A stretch of 18,207 nucleotides of DNA. It comes from JBGQDM01 sp041495845 (GTDB lineage: Bacteria > Acidobacteriota > Terriglobia > Terriglobales > Acidobacteriaceae). Made by a program: the position numbers and the translations under genes. Location: NCBI GenBank assembly GCA_041495845.1, contig JBGQDM010000066.1, forward strand, positions 1 to 18,207, written 5' to 3'. This document shows positions 1 through 7,337 of this stretch, one piece after another. Numbering within the stretch: position 1 is the stretch's first letter; each line of letters opens with the position of its first letter. The notes beneath the pieces were generated by a model, which saw only the letters and a list, made by a program, of their open reading frames with translations, did not search any database and was not told where the DNA came from.

Positions 1-716
1 TGGGTGACGCGCTCAATGGAATCCGACTGGCCGTGGGCGTAGTCGTAGGTCGGGTAGATGGGCCACTGGCTGCCGGTGCGGTGATGCTCGGCGTGGACGA
101 TGCGGTACATCACCGGATCGCGCAGGTTGAGATTGGGCGAAGCCATGTCAATCTTGGCGCGCAAGGTGCGCGAGCCGTCGGGAAACTCACCGGCACGCAT
201 GCGCTGAAAGAGATCCAGGTTTTCTGCGACGGGCCGATCGTGATATGGCGAGTTGCGGCCGGGCTCGGTCAACGTGCCGCGATGCTGGCGCACTTCGTCG
301 GCGGAGAGATCGCAAACGTACGCTTTGCCGGCGCGAACCAGTTGCAGCGCCCACTCGTAGAGCTGGCCGAAATAGTCGGAGGCGTAGAAGAGGCCGTCCC
401 AATGAAAACCGAGCCACTTGACGTCTTCCATGATGGAGTCGACGTATTCGGTTTCTTCCTTCTCCGGGTTGGTGTCGTCAAAGCGGAGATTGGTGTGGCC
501 GCTAAATTCATCGGCCAACCCGAAGTCGAGGCAGATGGCCTTGGCGTGACCGATGTGGAGGTAGCCGTTGGGCTCGGGAGGAAAACGGGTCTGCACGCGG
601 CCCGCGTGCTTGTTGGTCTTGAGGTCTTCGAGAATGATGTCGCGAATGAAATTGGACGGGCGCGGCTCGGCGGGAGCGGGAGCGGTATCGCCGGGGGTGG
701 ACGTGGGGGTGGTCAT
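1..716 (-). CDS. glnS: Glutaminyl-tRNA synthetase, N-terminal part (cut by window edge)
   Basis: This encodes a class I aminoacyl-tRNA synthetase that charges tRNA-Gln with glutamine in the cytoplasm. The frame starts at the ATG at 716-714 and stays open to position 1, giving about 238 of the usual 550 or so residues; the C-terminal half, with the KMSKS loop and anticodon-binding barrels, lies outside the window. After a Pro/Thr-rich start of about 20 residues comes SNFIRDIILEDLKTNKHAGR, then RFPPEPNGYLHIGHAKAICL with the HIGH signature at residues 54-57. LRFDDTNPEKEETEYVDSI follows, and then DVKWLGFHWD. Those blocks are the GlnRS/GluRS catalytic fold in its GlnRS form. The last visible residues, TYDYAHGQSDSIERVTH, match the GlnRS region before the second half of the active site. 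It is oriented like gltX downstream of it in the window, but the antitoxin locus and repeats lie between, so co-transcription is unlikely. Confidence 0.95.
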   Translation of the reverse strand, partial: MTTPTSTPGDTAPAPAEPRPSNFIRDIILEDLKTNKHAGRVQTRFPPEPNGYLHIGHAKAICLDFGLADEFSGHTNLRFDDTNPEKEETEYVDSIMEDVKWLGFHWDGLFYASDYFGQLYEWALQLVRAGKAYVCDLSADEVRQHRGTLTEPGRNSPYHDRPVAENLDLFQRMRAGEFPDGSRTLRAKIDMASPNLNLRDPVMYRIVHAEHHRTGSQWPIYPTYDYAHGQSDSIERVT

Positions 717-727
717 GCAGGAATCAT

Positions 728-733
728 TTTATA
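728..733 (-). promoter_or_regulatory. glnS: Possible -10 box for glnS
   Basis: Read on the minus strand, TATAAA lies about 11 bases before the glnS ATG in a locally AT-rich patch. No convincing -35 element is seen at 16-18 bases (the hexamer there is CTGTTG). The short distance to the start would leave almost no leader, so this is a weak call. Confidence 0.25.
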
Positions 734-763
734 TGCATGGGTTGGTGGCGCAACAGAACGGCC

Positions 764-865
764 CACCACGGATTTCACGGATGAACACGGATTGTGGGGG
801 AAAGCAAAACCTTAGAACGCAGAGGACGCAGAGAACGACCGCAGAGAGCGCAGAGAAAACCAAAA
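764..865. repeat. Dispersed repeat unit, copy 1 (cacggattt / gcagag modules)
   Basis: The unit has two modules. The first, 766-793, carries three spaced CACGGAT/CACGG-type words (ccacggatttcacggatg, then aacacggatt). The second, 814-857, is four spaced copies of the GCAGAG word in a purine-rich run, preceded by a short aaaaccttag-type linker. The same module order recurs at once in copy 2. Similar sequences are known as intergenic repeats in many environmental bacterial genomes (from memory, not searched). No coding signal is seen here. Confidence 0.7.
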
Positions 866-868
866 CCT

Positions 869-935
869 GGCCACGGATTTGCGGATGAACTACGGATTTG
901 ACGGCAGGGCAAAATCTTAAAACGCAGAGAAGACC
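869..935. repeat. Dispersed repeat unit, copy 2 (shortened)
   Basis: This repeats copy 1 in the same order and orientation. It has ccacggatttgcggatgaac, then tacggattt, a linker (caaaatcttaaaacg) matching the linker of copy 1, and one GCAGAG word instead of four. It is therefore a diverged, truncated tandem copy. It ends about 10 bases before the stop codon of the toxin remnant, so the repeat pair fills the gap between glnS and the antitoxin locus. Confidence 0.65.
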
Positions 936-945
936 AGTAAAGGGG

Positions 946-1050
946 CTACTCATCGTGAAAGGGATTGACCACTCGCAGGGCACCGTAGCGCTGGCCGGAT
1001 GAGAAGTCTTCGGAATAGTGTGCTGTTGGGAAGCAGGGCGCGGTGAGCGG
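946..1050 (-). pseudogene. VapC-type PIN toxin remnant (C-terminal tail only)
   Basis: Reading down the minus strand from just after the antitoxin stop, the frame gives a C-terminus with SEDFSSGQRYGALRVVNPF followed by HDE and a TAG at 948-946. This matches the conserved end of VapC/PIN-domain toxins, whose last strand reads roughly 'SEDL..G...GLRVVNPF'. Only about 25 residues of a normal 130 or so remain. The four PIN acidic catalytic residues, which lie upstream in intact toxins, are absent. A GTG overlapping the antitoxin stop (GTGA) sits where a toxin start would be expected, but it opens a different frame that does not look like a PIN N-terminus. The picture is an internal deletion of about 300 bases that left the start and the tail. 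Identification rests on recall of the family motif. Confidence 0.65.
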
Positions 1051-1284
1051 TCACCGCCGATGCAACTCGGCGCGGGAGTCGGGCCGCTTCCATTGGAGAT
1101 CGAAGCCGCGCTCCAGGCGGGCCAGGGCCCGACTCCGGGCGCGGCGGTAGGCCGCCCGCTCCCGGACTAGGGGCCGCAGCCACCGTACCAGGAATGCATT
1201 AAGCAAGGTGCCGTCTTTGGCGGCGTGGGCGCGCAGTTCACGAACCAGGTCTGCGTCAAGTTCCAGCACGATATTCGTTTTCAT
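1051..1284 (-). CDS. VapB-like antitoxin (ribbon-helix-helix type), probably orphan
   Basis: This 77-residue protein begins MKTNIVLELDADLVRELRAH, the beta-strand and first helix of a ribbon-helix-helix antitoxin. A basic helical stretch follows, ending RALARLERGFDLQWKRPDSR and then AELHRR. That C-terminal segment resembles the toxin-binding tail of VapB proteins paired with PIN nucleases. Such antitoxins bind and neutralise the toxin and repress their own promoter. Here the toxin gene immediately downstream is reduced to a tail (946-1050), so the protein has no obvious local partner. It could persist as a decaying relic, or it might neutralise a related toxin elsewhere. The start is supported by an AGGTG-like sequence about 9 bases upstream and by the fit to the usual family N-terminus. 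Confidence 0.75.
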   Translation of the reverse strand: MKTNIVLELDADLVRELRAHAAKDGTLLNAFLVRWLRPLVRERAAYRRARSRALARLERGFDLQWKRPDSRAELHRR

Positions 1285-1315
1285 CGCGCGAACACCTGTC
1301 TACTTCCCCGAGGAT

Positions 1316-1321
1316 ATTGTA
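1316..1321 (-). promoter_or_regulatory. Possible -10 box of the antitoxin gene
   Basis: TACAAT (minus strand) lies about 31 bases before the antitoxin ATG, in the 66-base gap after gltX. The hexamer about 17 bases further upstream (CTACTG) is a poor -35, and it would fall next to the gltX stop. A separate promoter is expected for an autoregulated antitoxin, but this is only a -10 match. Confidence 0.3.
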
Positions 1322-1350
1322 GAGGGGACATCTAGGCGCAGTAGTTGTTT

Positions 1351-2826
1351 CTATCCCAGCCTTTCGATTGCTTGCTCGATTCTCGACAAGCACGCCTGTT
1401 TGCCCAGCACCTCCAGCGTCTCAAACAACGGTGGCGCATTCTTGCGGCCGCAGACGGCCACGCGGATGGGCTGAAACATTTGTCCGGGCTTGATGCCAAG
1501 TTCCTGGGCGGCGGCGCGCAGGGTGGCGTCGAGGGCGGCGTGGGTGAACTCGGTTTTGGCCAGCAGCTCACGGGCATGGGTGAGGACTTTGCGCGCCAGG
1601 GCCGCGTCGCCTTTTTGCGGGATCAATTCCGCAGGATCGAAGGGCGGCAGTTGCTCTGCCAGAAAGAAGTCGGCGGCGGTGAGCACATCTCGCAGCAGTT
1701 TGATGCGCTCGCGGATTAGTGGAGTGATGGCCAGCATTTTTTCCGGCGAAGTATCGAGGCCAGCGCCGCGCACGACGGGCAGCAACCGCGCACTCAGGTC
1801 TTCTACGCTGAGCGCACGCAGGTGCTCAGCATTGAGCCAGACAGCTTTGGGGTCGAAGGTTTCTTCCGGCGTGGCGGCGACTTCCTTGAAGTTGACGACG
1901 GCGTTGGCGCGGTTGATGCCTTCGAGAGAAAAGGCGGCAACCAGTTCCTCGCGGCCCAGCTTTTCGCGGTCGTCTTTTGGCGACCAGCCCAGCAGGCAGA
2001 GAAAATTGATGAAGGCTTCAGGGAGGAATCCGGCGTCGCGATAGGTAGTGACACTGACGATGGGCCCGTGGCGGCGTTTGGAAAGCTTGGTGCCATCGGG
2101 CGCAACCAGCAGGGGCAGGTGCGCGAACTGGGGCGGCATAGCGCCGAGGGCTTCGAAAATCAACACGTGCTTGTAGGTATTTGAGAGATGGTCCTGGCCG
2201 CGAATGATGTGGCTGATCTGCAAATCGGCATCGTCGGCGCAGGAGGCCAAGTGATACGTGGGCATGCCATCGGAGCGCAGCAGCGCGAAATCTTCAATGT
2301 CGGCAGTGGCCTTGACCTGCTCACCGTAAACGGCGTCGGCAAACTGCACGGTCTCGCGGCTCGTGCGCGGCACGCGAAAACGAAGGGCAAAACGCTCGCC
2401 GGCGGCGGCGCGACGGTCGCTTTCCACACGCGAAAGCTCGGGCATTCCGGGATTGAACAGCCACGTCCCTTGCGGCTTCTCGTTCTCGCCTTCACGCGGT
2501 GGGGTGAAATCGCGATAGGCAAATCCCTTTTCGAAGATTGCCCAAGCCGCTTTCTGGTGCAGCTCCAGCCGTTCGGATTGTTTGTACTCCTCATCCCAGC
2601 CGAGTCCCAACCATTTCAGCCCGTCAAAAATCGAGTTTACGGAAGCCTCGGTATTGCGCTCGACGTCGGTGTCGTCAAGGCGTAGGACCATGGTTCCGCG
2701 GTTGCGCCGGGCGTAGAGCCAATTGAAAATAAAAGTGCGTGCACTGCCCACATGGAGAAAACCGGTGGGGGAGGGAGCAAAGCGGACTCGAGGCACGGAA
2801 CCGGCGCTGGGGGTGGGAAAAGTCAT
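1351..2826 (-). CDS. gltX: Glutamyl-tRNA synthetase
   Basis: This 491-residue class I synthetase charges tRNA-Glu with glutamate; its length is normal for bacterial GluRS. The HIGH motif appears as HVGS at residues 25-28 within RFAPSPTGFLHVGSAR, and the KMSKS motif as KLSKR at 247-251 within DGTKLSKRRHG. Between them are LRLDDTDVERNT, GLGWDEEY, the DDADLQISHIIRGQDHLSNT block, and LLGWSPKDDREKL after the KLSKR loop. These are standard GluRS segments. The C-terminal 170 or so residues form the helical anticodon-binding region. The ATG at 2826-2824 is chosen because the conserved core begins about 12 residues later. Since a GlnRS gene lies in the same window, this GluRS need not be the non-discriminating type that supplies the Glu-tRNA-Gln transamidation route, but the sequence alone does not settle this. 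Confidence 0.97.
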   Translation of the reverse strand: MTFPTPSAGSVPRVRFAPSPTGFLHVGSARTFIFNWLYARRNRGTMVLRLDDTDVERNTEASVNSIFDGLKWLGLGWDEEYKQSERLELHQKAAWAIFEKGFAYRDFTPPREGENEKPQGTWLFNPGMPELSRVESDRRAAAGERFALRFRVPRTSRETVQFADAVYGEQVKATADIEDFALLRSDGMPTYHLASCADDADLQISHIIRGQDHLSNTYKHVLIFEALGAMPPQFAHLPLLVAPDGTKLSKRRHGPIVSVTTYRDAGFLPEAFINFLCLLGWSPKDDREKLGREELVAAFSLEGINRANAVVNFKEVAATPEETFDPKAVWLNAEHLRALSVEDLSARLLPVVRGAGLDTSPEKMLAITPLIRERIKLLRDVLTAADFFLAEQLPPFDPAELIPQKGDAALARKVLTHARELLAKTEFTHAALDATLRAAAQELGIKPGQMFQPIRVAVCGRKNAPPLFETLEVLGKQACLSRIEQAIERLG

Positions 2827-2847
2827 AAGCGGGTAATCGAAACTCGG

Positions 2848-2877
2848 ATGTTACGTGCCGTGGAAAACAAGCGTCAA
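2848..2877 (-). promoter_or_regulatory. gltX: Predicted sigma-70-type promoter of gltX
   Basis: On the minus strand TTGACG (2877-2872) is followed after 18 bases by TAACAT (2853-2848). The matches to TTGACA and TATAAT are 5/6 and 4/6. The -10 lies about 21 bases before the gltX ATG, leaving a leader of roughly 15 bases. No clear Shine-Dalgarno sequence is seen in that leader. Confidence 0.5.
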
Positions 2878-2977
2878 GCTTAGCCGCGTTACTCTCCAGC
2901 TTAACCAATTTATTTTCAATGAGTTTCGTGCGGTACCGAAGTCCCCCCAAGGTCACCCGCGGGATATTGTGTTGCCC

Positions 2978-3006
2978 TTGACGGTATGAAACGATGACGC
3001 TACACC
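2978..3006 (+). promoter_or_regulatory. Predicted promoter of the c-di-GMP protein gene
   Basis: TTGACG (2978-2983) and TACACC (3001-3006) are separated by exactly 17 bases. The -35 is good (5/6) and the -10 is weak (3/6). The start codon is 35 bases downstream. The divergent gltX promoter candidate carries the same TTGACG hexamer, so the 214-base gap looks like a divergent promoter region. Confidence 0.4.
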
Positions 3007-3040
3007 AGTCTGCCCGCGAGGGTGGCCGGTTGCGCTGACA

Positions 3041-6000
3041 ATGCATACTGCAGCCACAAGCATGGTCTTGATTCCAGGGATCGTCTCCCTGGTGCTCCTG
3101 CTCGTCTTCACATATTTCTACGATCAATACCGGGTACCTTACCTGCGGGCATGGCAGATGGCGTGGGGTGCTTACTGCCTGCACTACGTTTTGGAATCCT
3201 GGTCGGTGTTGCGCCAGCCCTCGCCGATGATCTTCCTGCTCTCTTCGCTGCTGCTGGTGACCATGGCGCTGTGCTTTCTTGCTTCCACCCGCCTGCTGCA
3301 GAAACCTTTCCAGTGGCGCTGGTATGACTTGACGTTGGCCGGGGTGGGCTTCGCGCTCTCCGCCTGGAACCTGCGTCAACACATGCGCGGTGGCGTACTG
3401 CGGACGGAAACCTATCCCCAGGCCCACTTTGATCTGGATGTGGGGCTGGGAGCGGTCCTGCTCTTCTGCTCTTTCGCGTTTTACCGGCAGGCGCAGAAAC
3501 GACGTTCGTTCAGCTACACGGTGCTGGCGCTGACGCTGGCCTTCTGGGGAATCCTGCTCGGATTCAATCAGCTTCGTCCGCCGGACCTGGAGCTTTTCAA
3601 TACGCTGGGCGAGTTGCTGGGGCCGGTGCCCCAGGTGTTGCTGGGCGTCGCTATGCTCATGGTGTTGTTTGAAAACGAGCGGCGGGCGGTGCAGGAGAAC
3701 ACACTGGCCTTCTCTACCCTGGGGGTGGATACGTCGCGGCTGCACGATCCGCAGGAGTTGGTGCCGAGCCTGGAATCTGTTCTCAACCGGCTGATTACGA
3801 CCTTGCCGGCTCGCCGAGCGATTCTGTGCATTGCGGAGAATCGCAGGGAGGTATTGCCTTCAGTGCAGCGCGGCTTCAGCGCGGAGTTTCTACACGACCT
3901 CGAATCCAGCGGCGCCGCCGAATACGTTTGCGAGCTGGCCTACCGTCGCGGGGGGTTCGCCGCCTTCCGCAACCTGTCGGAGATCAGTGAACCACTGCCC
4001 GCGTTTCCGGGCGTGGGGTTCCAGCATTTCAAACGAATGTTTCTGGCGGAGAACGTCCGCGATCTCACCGCGGTCAGCGTGCAAACACACGAACAGAACC
4101 TGGGCGTGCTGCTGTTCCCGCACCCCGACCGGCGCTTTTTCGCCAGCTCGCAAATCCGCCTGCTCATCGGTCTGGCCCTGCAGATCGGCCTGACGCTGGA
4201 AAATTATCTGGTCACCCACCAGGCCCATCGCCGCACCAAGGAATACAAGCTGCTCACCCACATCGGCCAGGTGATCAGTTCCCAACTGGACCAGGATGAA
4301 GTGCTGCGCGCGATCCAGAAAGAACTGGGCCAGATTTTCGACACGCGCAATTTCTATATCGCGTTTCAGGAAAGCGACGAAATTCGCTTCGAATTGGAGG
4401 TGGAGGAGGACCGGGTGTTGCCCAAGCGGGTGCGTCGCGCCGCCAACGGGATCACGGAATACATCATCCGCACCGGGCAGCCGCTGCTGATCCGCTCGGA
4501 ACTGGAGAAGGCGCGCGAACGCCTGGGAGTGACCGTTGTTCCGGAATGTCCGGCGCGTTCGTTGTGCGCCGCGCCCATTTCGCTGAAGGGCAAGCCCGCC
4601 GGCGCCATGGTGGCGATGAACATGGAACGGGAATTTGTTTTTGAACAGCGCGACCTGGATGTCATGGTGACGGCGGCGGGCCAGGTCTCGGTGGCGGTGG
4701 AGAATGCGCGCCTGTTTGCCCAGGAGCAACAGCGTTCGCGCCAACTCGGATTTCTCAACCAGATTTCGAAGGTCGCGATTTCGAGTCAGGACGCGGAGCA
4801 GATGCTGGCGGAAATCGTGGCGCAAGTGCAGAGAAACTTCAACTTTGATCATATCGGAATTGGCATTCTGGATTACGTGACCAAAGACATCGAGATCAAA
4901 GCGGAGGCCGGTGCGACCGCACAGGCCCTGGGGCGGCGAGTGCCGTTGGGGGTTGGCATTCTGGGCCGGGTGGCGCGCACCGGAGAGATGGCCCTGGTAC
5001 AGAACGCCAGCGACGGTCATCTGGCCGGCATCCTGCCGGAATCGCGGGCGGTGCTGGGCATTCCCATCACCTACGGCGAGACGCTGCTGGGTGTGCTCAA
5101 CGTGGAGAGTGTACGGGAAAACGCTTTCTCGCCGAGTGATGTGCTCATCATGAGCACGCTGGCTGACCTGCTGGCCACGGCGCTGCACAATTCGTTTGTC
5201 TTCCAGAAACTGCAGCAGCAGTCGATTACGGACGGCCTGACGGGCATCAAGACGCGCCGCTTTTTCTGGGAAGCGCTGTCTTCGGAATGGAAGCGCGCCT
5301 CCCGCTCCGGGCGTCCGTTCTCGGTGGTCCTCATGGACCTCGACAAATTCAAGGAAGTCAACGATACGATGGGCCACCTGGAAGGCGACCTGGTGCTGGC
5401 GCGGGTGGGTCGCCTGCTGGAGCAGAAATGCCGGCAATCCAACGTGGTCGCTCGCTACGGTGGAGATGAGTTCATCATTCTCATGCCCGAAACCGGCGTG
5501 GAGCAGGCGCAAATCCTGGCGGAACGCTTGCGGCTGTGGGTCGCGACCGACACCATGCTCAACGAGCACCACATCAGCGGCAGTTTTGGTGTCGCCAGTT
5601 TTCCGGTCCACGGTTTTGCGGTAGAAGACCTCATCCGCATCGCCGACGAAGGCATGTATCTCTCCAAAAAAGCGGGCGGCAATCGCGTCTCCACGGCGGA
5701 TTCGTTCAGCCCGGACGAGGATGCTTTCGTCAAACGGCAGCTCATCTCCACTTTCATTGAGGGCTTTCTACAACGGGAACACACGGGGCGGGAGCGGGTG
5801 GAAGAAGTGGTGACCACGCTGCGCCGAATCTGTGGCGAGGGAGAAGACTGCTCCGAACGTGTGCTCAGAGATGCGATTGAAAACCTGACCCGCACCGCCG
5901 AGAGCCGCGAGACTGACGCGGGTAGTCATGGCGAACAGACCGCCCGCTACGCGGAATTGCTGGGGCGCGCTCTGGATCTGCCACCCGAGGAATTGGACGA

Positions 6001-6430
6001 ACTTCGCTTCGCGGCGCGAGTGCACGACCTCGGGAAACTCTTCATTCCCGAACGCATCCTGAACAAGGTGGGACCGCTGAGCGAAGACGAGTTCTACATG
6101 ATGAAACTGCATCCGCAGATGGGCGCGGAGGTGCTAGCGACTTTGCCGAACAGTCAGCGGTTGCAACTTGTGGTGAGCCACCATCACGAGGCCTTCGACG
6201 GTTCCGGCTACGCTCTCGGGCTGCGCGGCGAGGAGATCCCGATGGGCGCCCGCATTCTCGCCATCGCCGACGCGTATGCCTACATGACCTCCGACCATGC
6301 CTTCACCCCGGCGCGCTCCTCCGATGATGCCCTCGCGGAACTGGAACACCTCAGCGGCACGCGCTATGACGGCATGCTGGTGCGAATGTTCATCCGCCAG
6401 ATCAAGTCAGAGAAGACAACCCGGGTGTGA
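3041..6430 (+). CDS. Membrane-bound GAF3-GGDEF-HD-GYP c-di-GMP turnover protein
   Basis: This 1129-residue protein is predicted to make and/or degrade cyclic di-GMP at the inner membrane. Residues 1-210 contain about seven hydrophobic segments. Three GAF-like domains follow (about 231-391, 402-560 and 566-724). The GGDEF domain spans about 728-885, beginning ITDGLTGIKTRRFF, with an intact GGDEF at 807-811, so it may be an active diguanylate cyclase. Its inhibitory I-site, normally RxxD, reads RQSN nine residues before GGDEF. An HD-type domain follows (about 960-1125) with H963, H995-D996, H1024, H1048-H1049 and D1077, which are the metal ligands of HD-GYP phosphodiesterases. The signature GYP is GYA at 1056-1058 within FDGSGYALGLRGEEIP. 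The ATG at 3041 has a poor ribosome site; ATG 3062 is an alternative. It appears monocistronic. Which activity dominates cannot be read from sequence. Confidence 0.92.
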   Translation: MHTAATSMVLIPGIVSLVLLLVFTYFYDQYRVPYLRAWQMAWGAYCLHYVLESWSVLRQPSPMIFLLSSLLLVTMALCFLASTRLLQKPFQWRWYDLTLAGVGFALSAWNLRQHMRGGVLRTETYPQAHFDLDVGLGAVLLFCSFAFYRQAQKRRSFSYTVLALTLAFWGILLGFNQLRPPDLELFNTLGELLGPVPQVLLGVAMLMVLFENERRAVQENTLAFSTLGVDTSRLHDPQELVPSLESVLNRLITTLPARRAILCIAENRREVLPSVQRGFSAEFLHDLESSGAAEYVCELAYRRGGFAAFRNLSEISEPLPAFPGVGFQHFKRMFLAENVRDLTAVSVQTHEQNLGVLLFPHPDRRFFASSQIRLLIGLALQIGLTLENYLVTHQAHRRTKEYKLLTHIGQVISSQLDQDEVLRAIQKELGQIFDTRNFYIAFQESDEIRFELEVEEDRVLPKRVRRAANGITEYIIRTGQPLLIRSELEKARERLGVTVVPECPARSLCAAPISLKGKPAGAMVAMNMEREFVFEQRDLDVMVTAAGQVSVAVENARLFAQEQQRSRQLGFLNQISKVAISSQDAEQMLAEIVAQVQRNFNFDHIGIGILDYVTKDIEIKAEAGATAQALGRRVPLGVGILGRVARTGEMALVQNASDGHLAGILPESRAVLGIPITYGETLLGVLNVESVRENAFSPSDVLIMSTLADLLATALHNSFVFQKLQQQSITDGLTGIKTRRFFWEALSSEWKRASRSGRPFSVVLMDLDKFKEVNDTMGHLEGDLVLARVGRLLEQKCRQSNVVARYGGDEFIILMPETGVEQAQILAERLRLWVATDTMLNEHHISGSFGVASFPVHGFAVEDLIRIADEGMYLSKKAGGNRVSTADSFSPDEDAFVKRQLISTFIEGFLQREHTGRERVEEVVTTLRRICGEGEDCSERVLRDAIENLTRTAESRETDAGSHGEQTARYAELLGRALDLPPEELDELRFAARVHDLGKLFIPERILNKVGPLSEDEFYMMKLHPQMGAEVLATLPNSQRLQLVVSHHHEAFDGSGYALGLRGEEIPMGARILAIADAYAYMTSDHAFTPARSSDDALAELEHLSGTRYDGMLVRMFIRQIKSEKTTRV

Positions 6431-6528
6431 AGCTGGTTGCGGACAAGCGTCGATGATTCGTGGGGTTTCCGCTCGTTTCCGGGCAACCAAACCTCCGCTG
6501 CGGCATCCATATCGATTGGAGTTGGCGG

Positions 6529-6542
6529 GCCCCATTAGGGGC
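6529..6542. other. Short inverted repeat, possible weak terminator
   Basis: GCCCC-atta-GGGGC forms a perfect 5-bp stem with a 4-base loop, about 100 bases after the c-di-GMP gene and 37 bases before the next gene. No T-run follows, so termination is uncertain. A TAGAAT hexamer (6566-6571) near the next start could be a -10, but it has no matching -35. Nothing else was seen in the 148-base gap. Confidence 0.25.
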
Positions 6543-6578
6543 GAAAGTCTCTTGGCGGAATGGAGTAGAATCTGACTT

Positions 6579-7295
6579 ATGAAGTGGCTGCTTCCAGCCC
6601 TGTTGTTGGCGTTGGCGTCGACCGGCGCTCAGGCTCAAATCCACGGCGTACCGCCCTCGGTCACTTCTCTTGGCGGCGGGAAGTCAATGTTCAATCCGCC
6701 GGGCGTTCCGGCCAGCGTGACTTCGCTCGGGCCGAACGGCTTCAATTCGTTTCCGACGTGTTGCCTGCAGCCGCTGTTTCCCCTGGACCCGAACCCACCA
6801 CGTTTCCCGCGCCGGCATTTTCATCCGCCGGTGATTGTGTATGGCTTTCCGGCCTACAACCCTTATCCGCCCGTAATCGTTGTGCAAACCGGTAACGGGA
6901 ACGATACCGGTTATGACGACGAGGACGGTGGCGGCCCCACCATCTTTGATCGCCGCGGCCCGCGTCGCCGTTATGTTGAAGTGGACGACCGCCAGACGGA
7001 ACCAGCGCCTGCCCGCGAACCGGCCCTGCGGCCAGCCCCTGCCGCCGCCCCAGCAGTGACCCCTGCCTCACCCGCTGCGCCTGTGGAAACTGCTCCTGCC
7101 GAACAGCCGAAGACTGTCCTGGTGTTCCACGACGGCCATAAAGAGGAAGTCCAGAATTACGCCATTGTGGGAGACCAGCTCTTCGACTTTACCGCTGCCC
7201 GGCGCAAGATCGCCCTCGCCCAACTTGACTTACCCGCCACCACCAAGGCAAACGACGAACGCGGACTGGATTTTTCTCTGCCTGTAGCCCGCTGA
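6579..7295 (+). CDS. Secreted Pro/Ala-rich hypothetical protein
   Basis: The 238-residue product has a clear Sec signal peptide: MKW, then a hydrophobic core LLPALLLALASTG, with predicted cleavage after AQA near residue 20. The mature part begins with two near-identical decapeptides, GVPPSVTSLG and GVPASVTSLG, about 19 residues apart. A Pro/Phe-rich stretch with tandem PPVIV words follows (HPPVIVYGFPAYNPYPPVIV). Next come an acidic Gly/Asp patch, a basic RRGPRRRY patch and a long Ala/Pro linker. The last 60 residues are compact: VLVFHDGHKEEVQNYAIVGD, then FDFTAARRKIALAQLDLPAT, ending near GLDFSLP. I recall this C-terminal module from secreted Acidobacteriota hypotheticals, but it has no known function. 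The 42-base gap to the following S41 homologue, same strand, suggests co-transcription. An envelope-anchored role is plausible but not shown. Confidence 0.8.
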   Translation: MKWLLPALLLALASTGAQAQIHGVPPSVTSLGGGKSMFNPPGVPASVTSLGPNGFNSFPTCCLQPLFPLDPNPPRFPRRHFHPPVIVYGFPAYNPYPPVIVVQTGNGNDTGYDDEDGGGPTIFDRRGPRRRYVEVDDRQTEPAPAREPALRPAPAAAPAVTPASPAAPVETAPAEQPKTVLVFHDGHKEEVQNYAIVGDQLFDFTAARRKIALAQLDLPATTKANDERGLDFSLPVAR

Positions 7296-7337
7296 CCGTC
7301 GCCTTCCCGCCCCGCTTCCGGTTAGGATTTGTAGATC

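Noticed and set aside
33..815. Plus-strand frame of 260 codons at the left edge
   Set aside because: The opposite strand reads as clear GlnS with the HIGH motif; this frame is its complement and runs on into the repeat region.
764..935. CRISPR array
   Set aside because: The repeats are degenerate, of unequal length and lack regular unique spacers; no cas genes are nearby.
2675..3745. Minus-strand open frame spanning the divergent promoter region
   Set aside because: It overlaps the start of gltX in another frame and the c-di-GMP gene in antisense, giving low-complexity Gln/Arg-rich sequence and no motif.
3890..5611. Long minus-strand open frame (573 codons) opposite the GAF/GGDEF region
   Set aside because: It lies wholly antisense to a strongly supported multi-domain gene. 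The predicted protein is His/Arg/Gln-rich without any domain, as expected from a GC-rich antisense frame.
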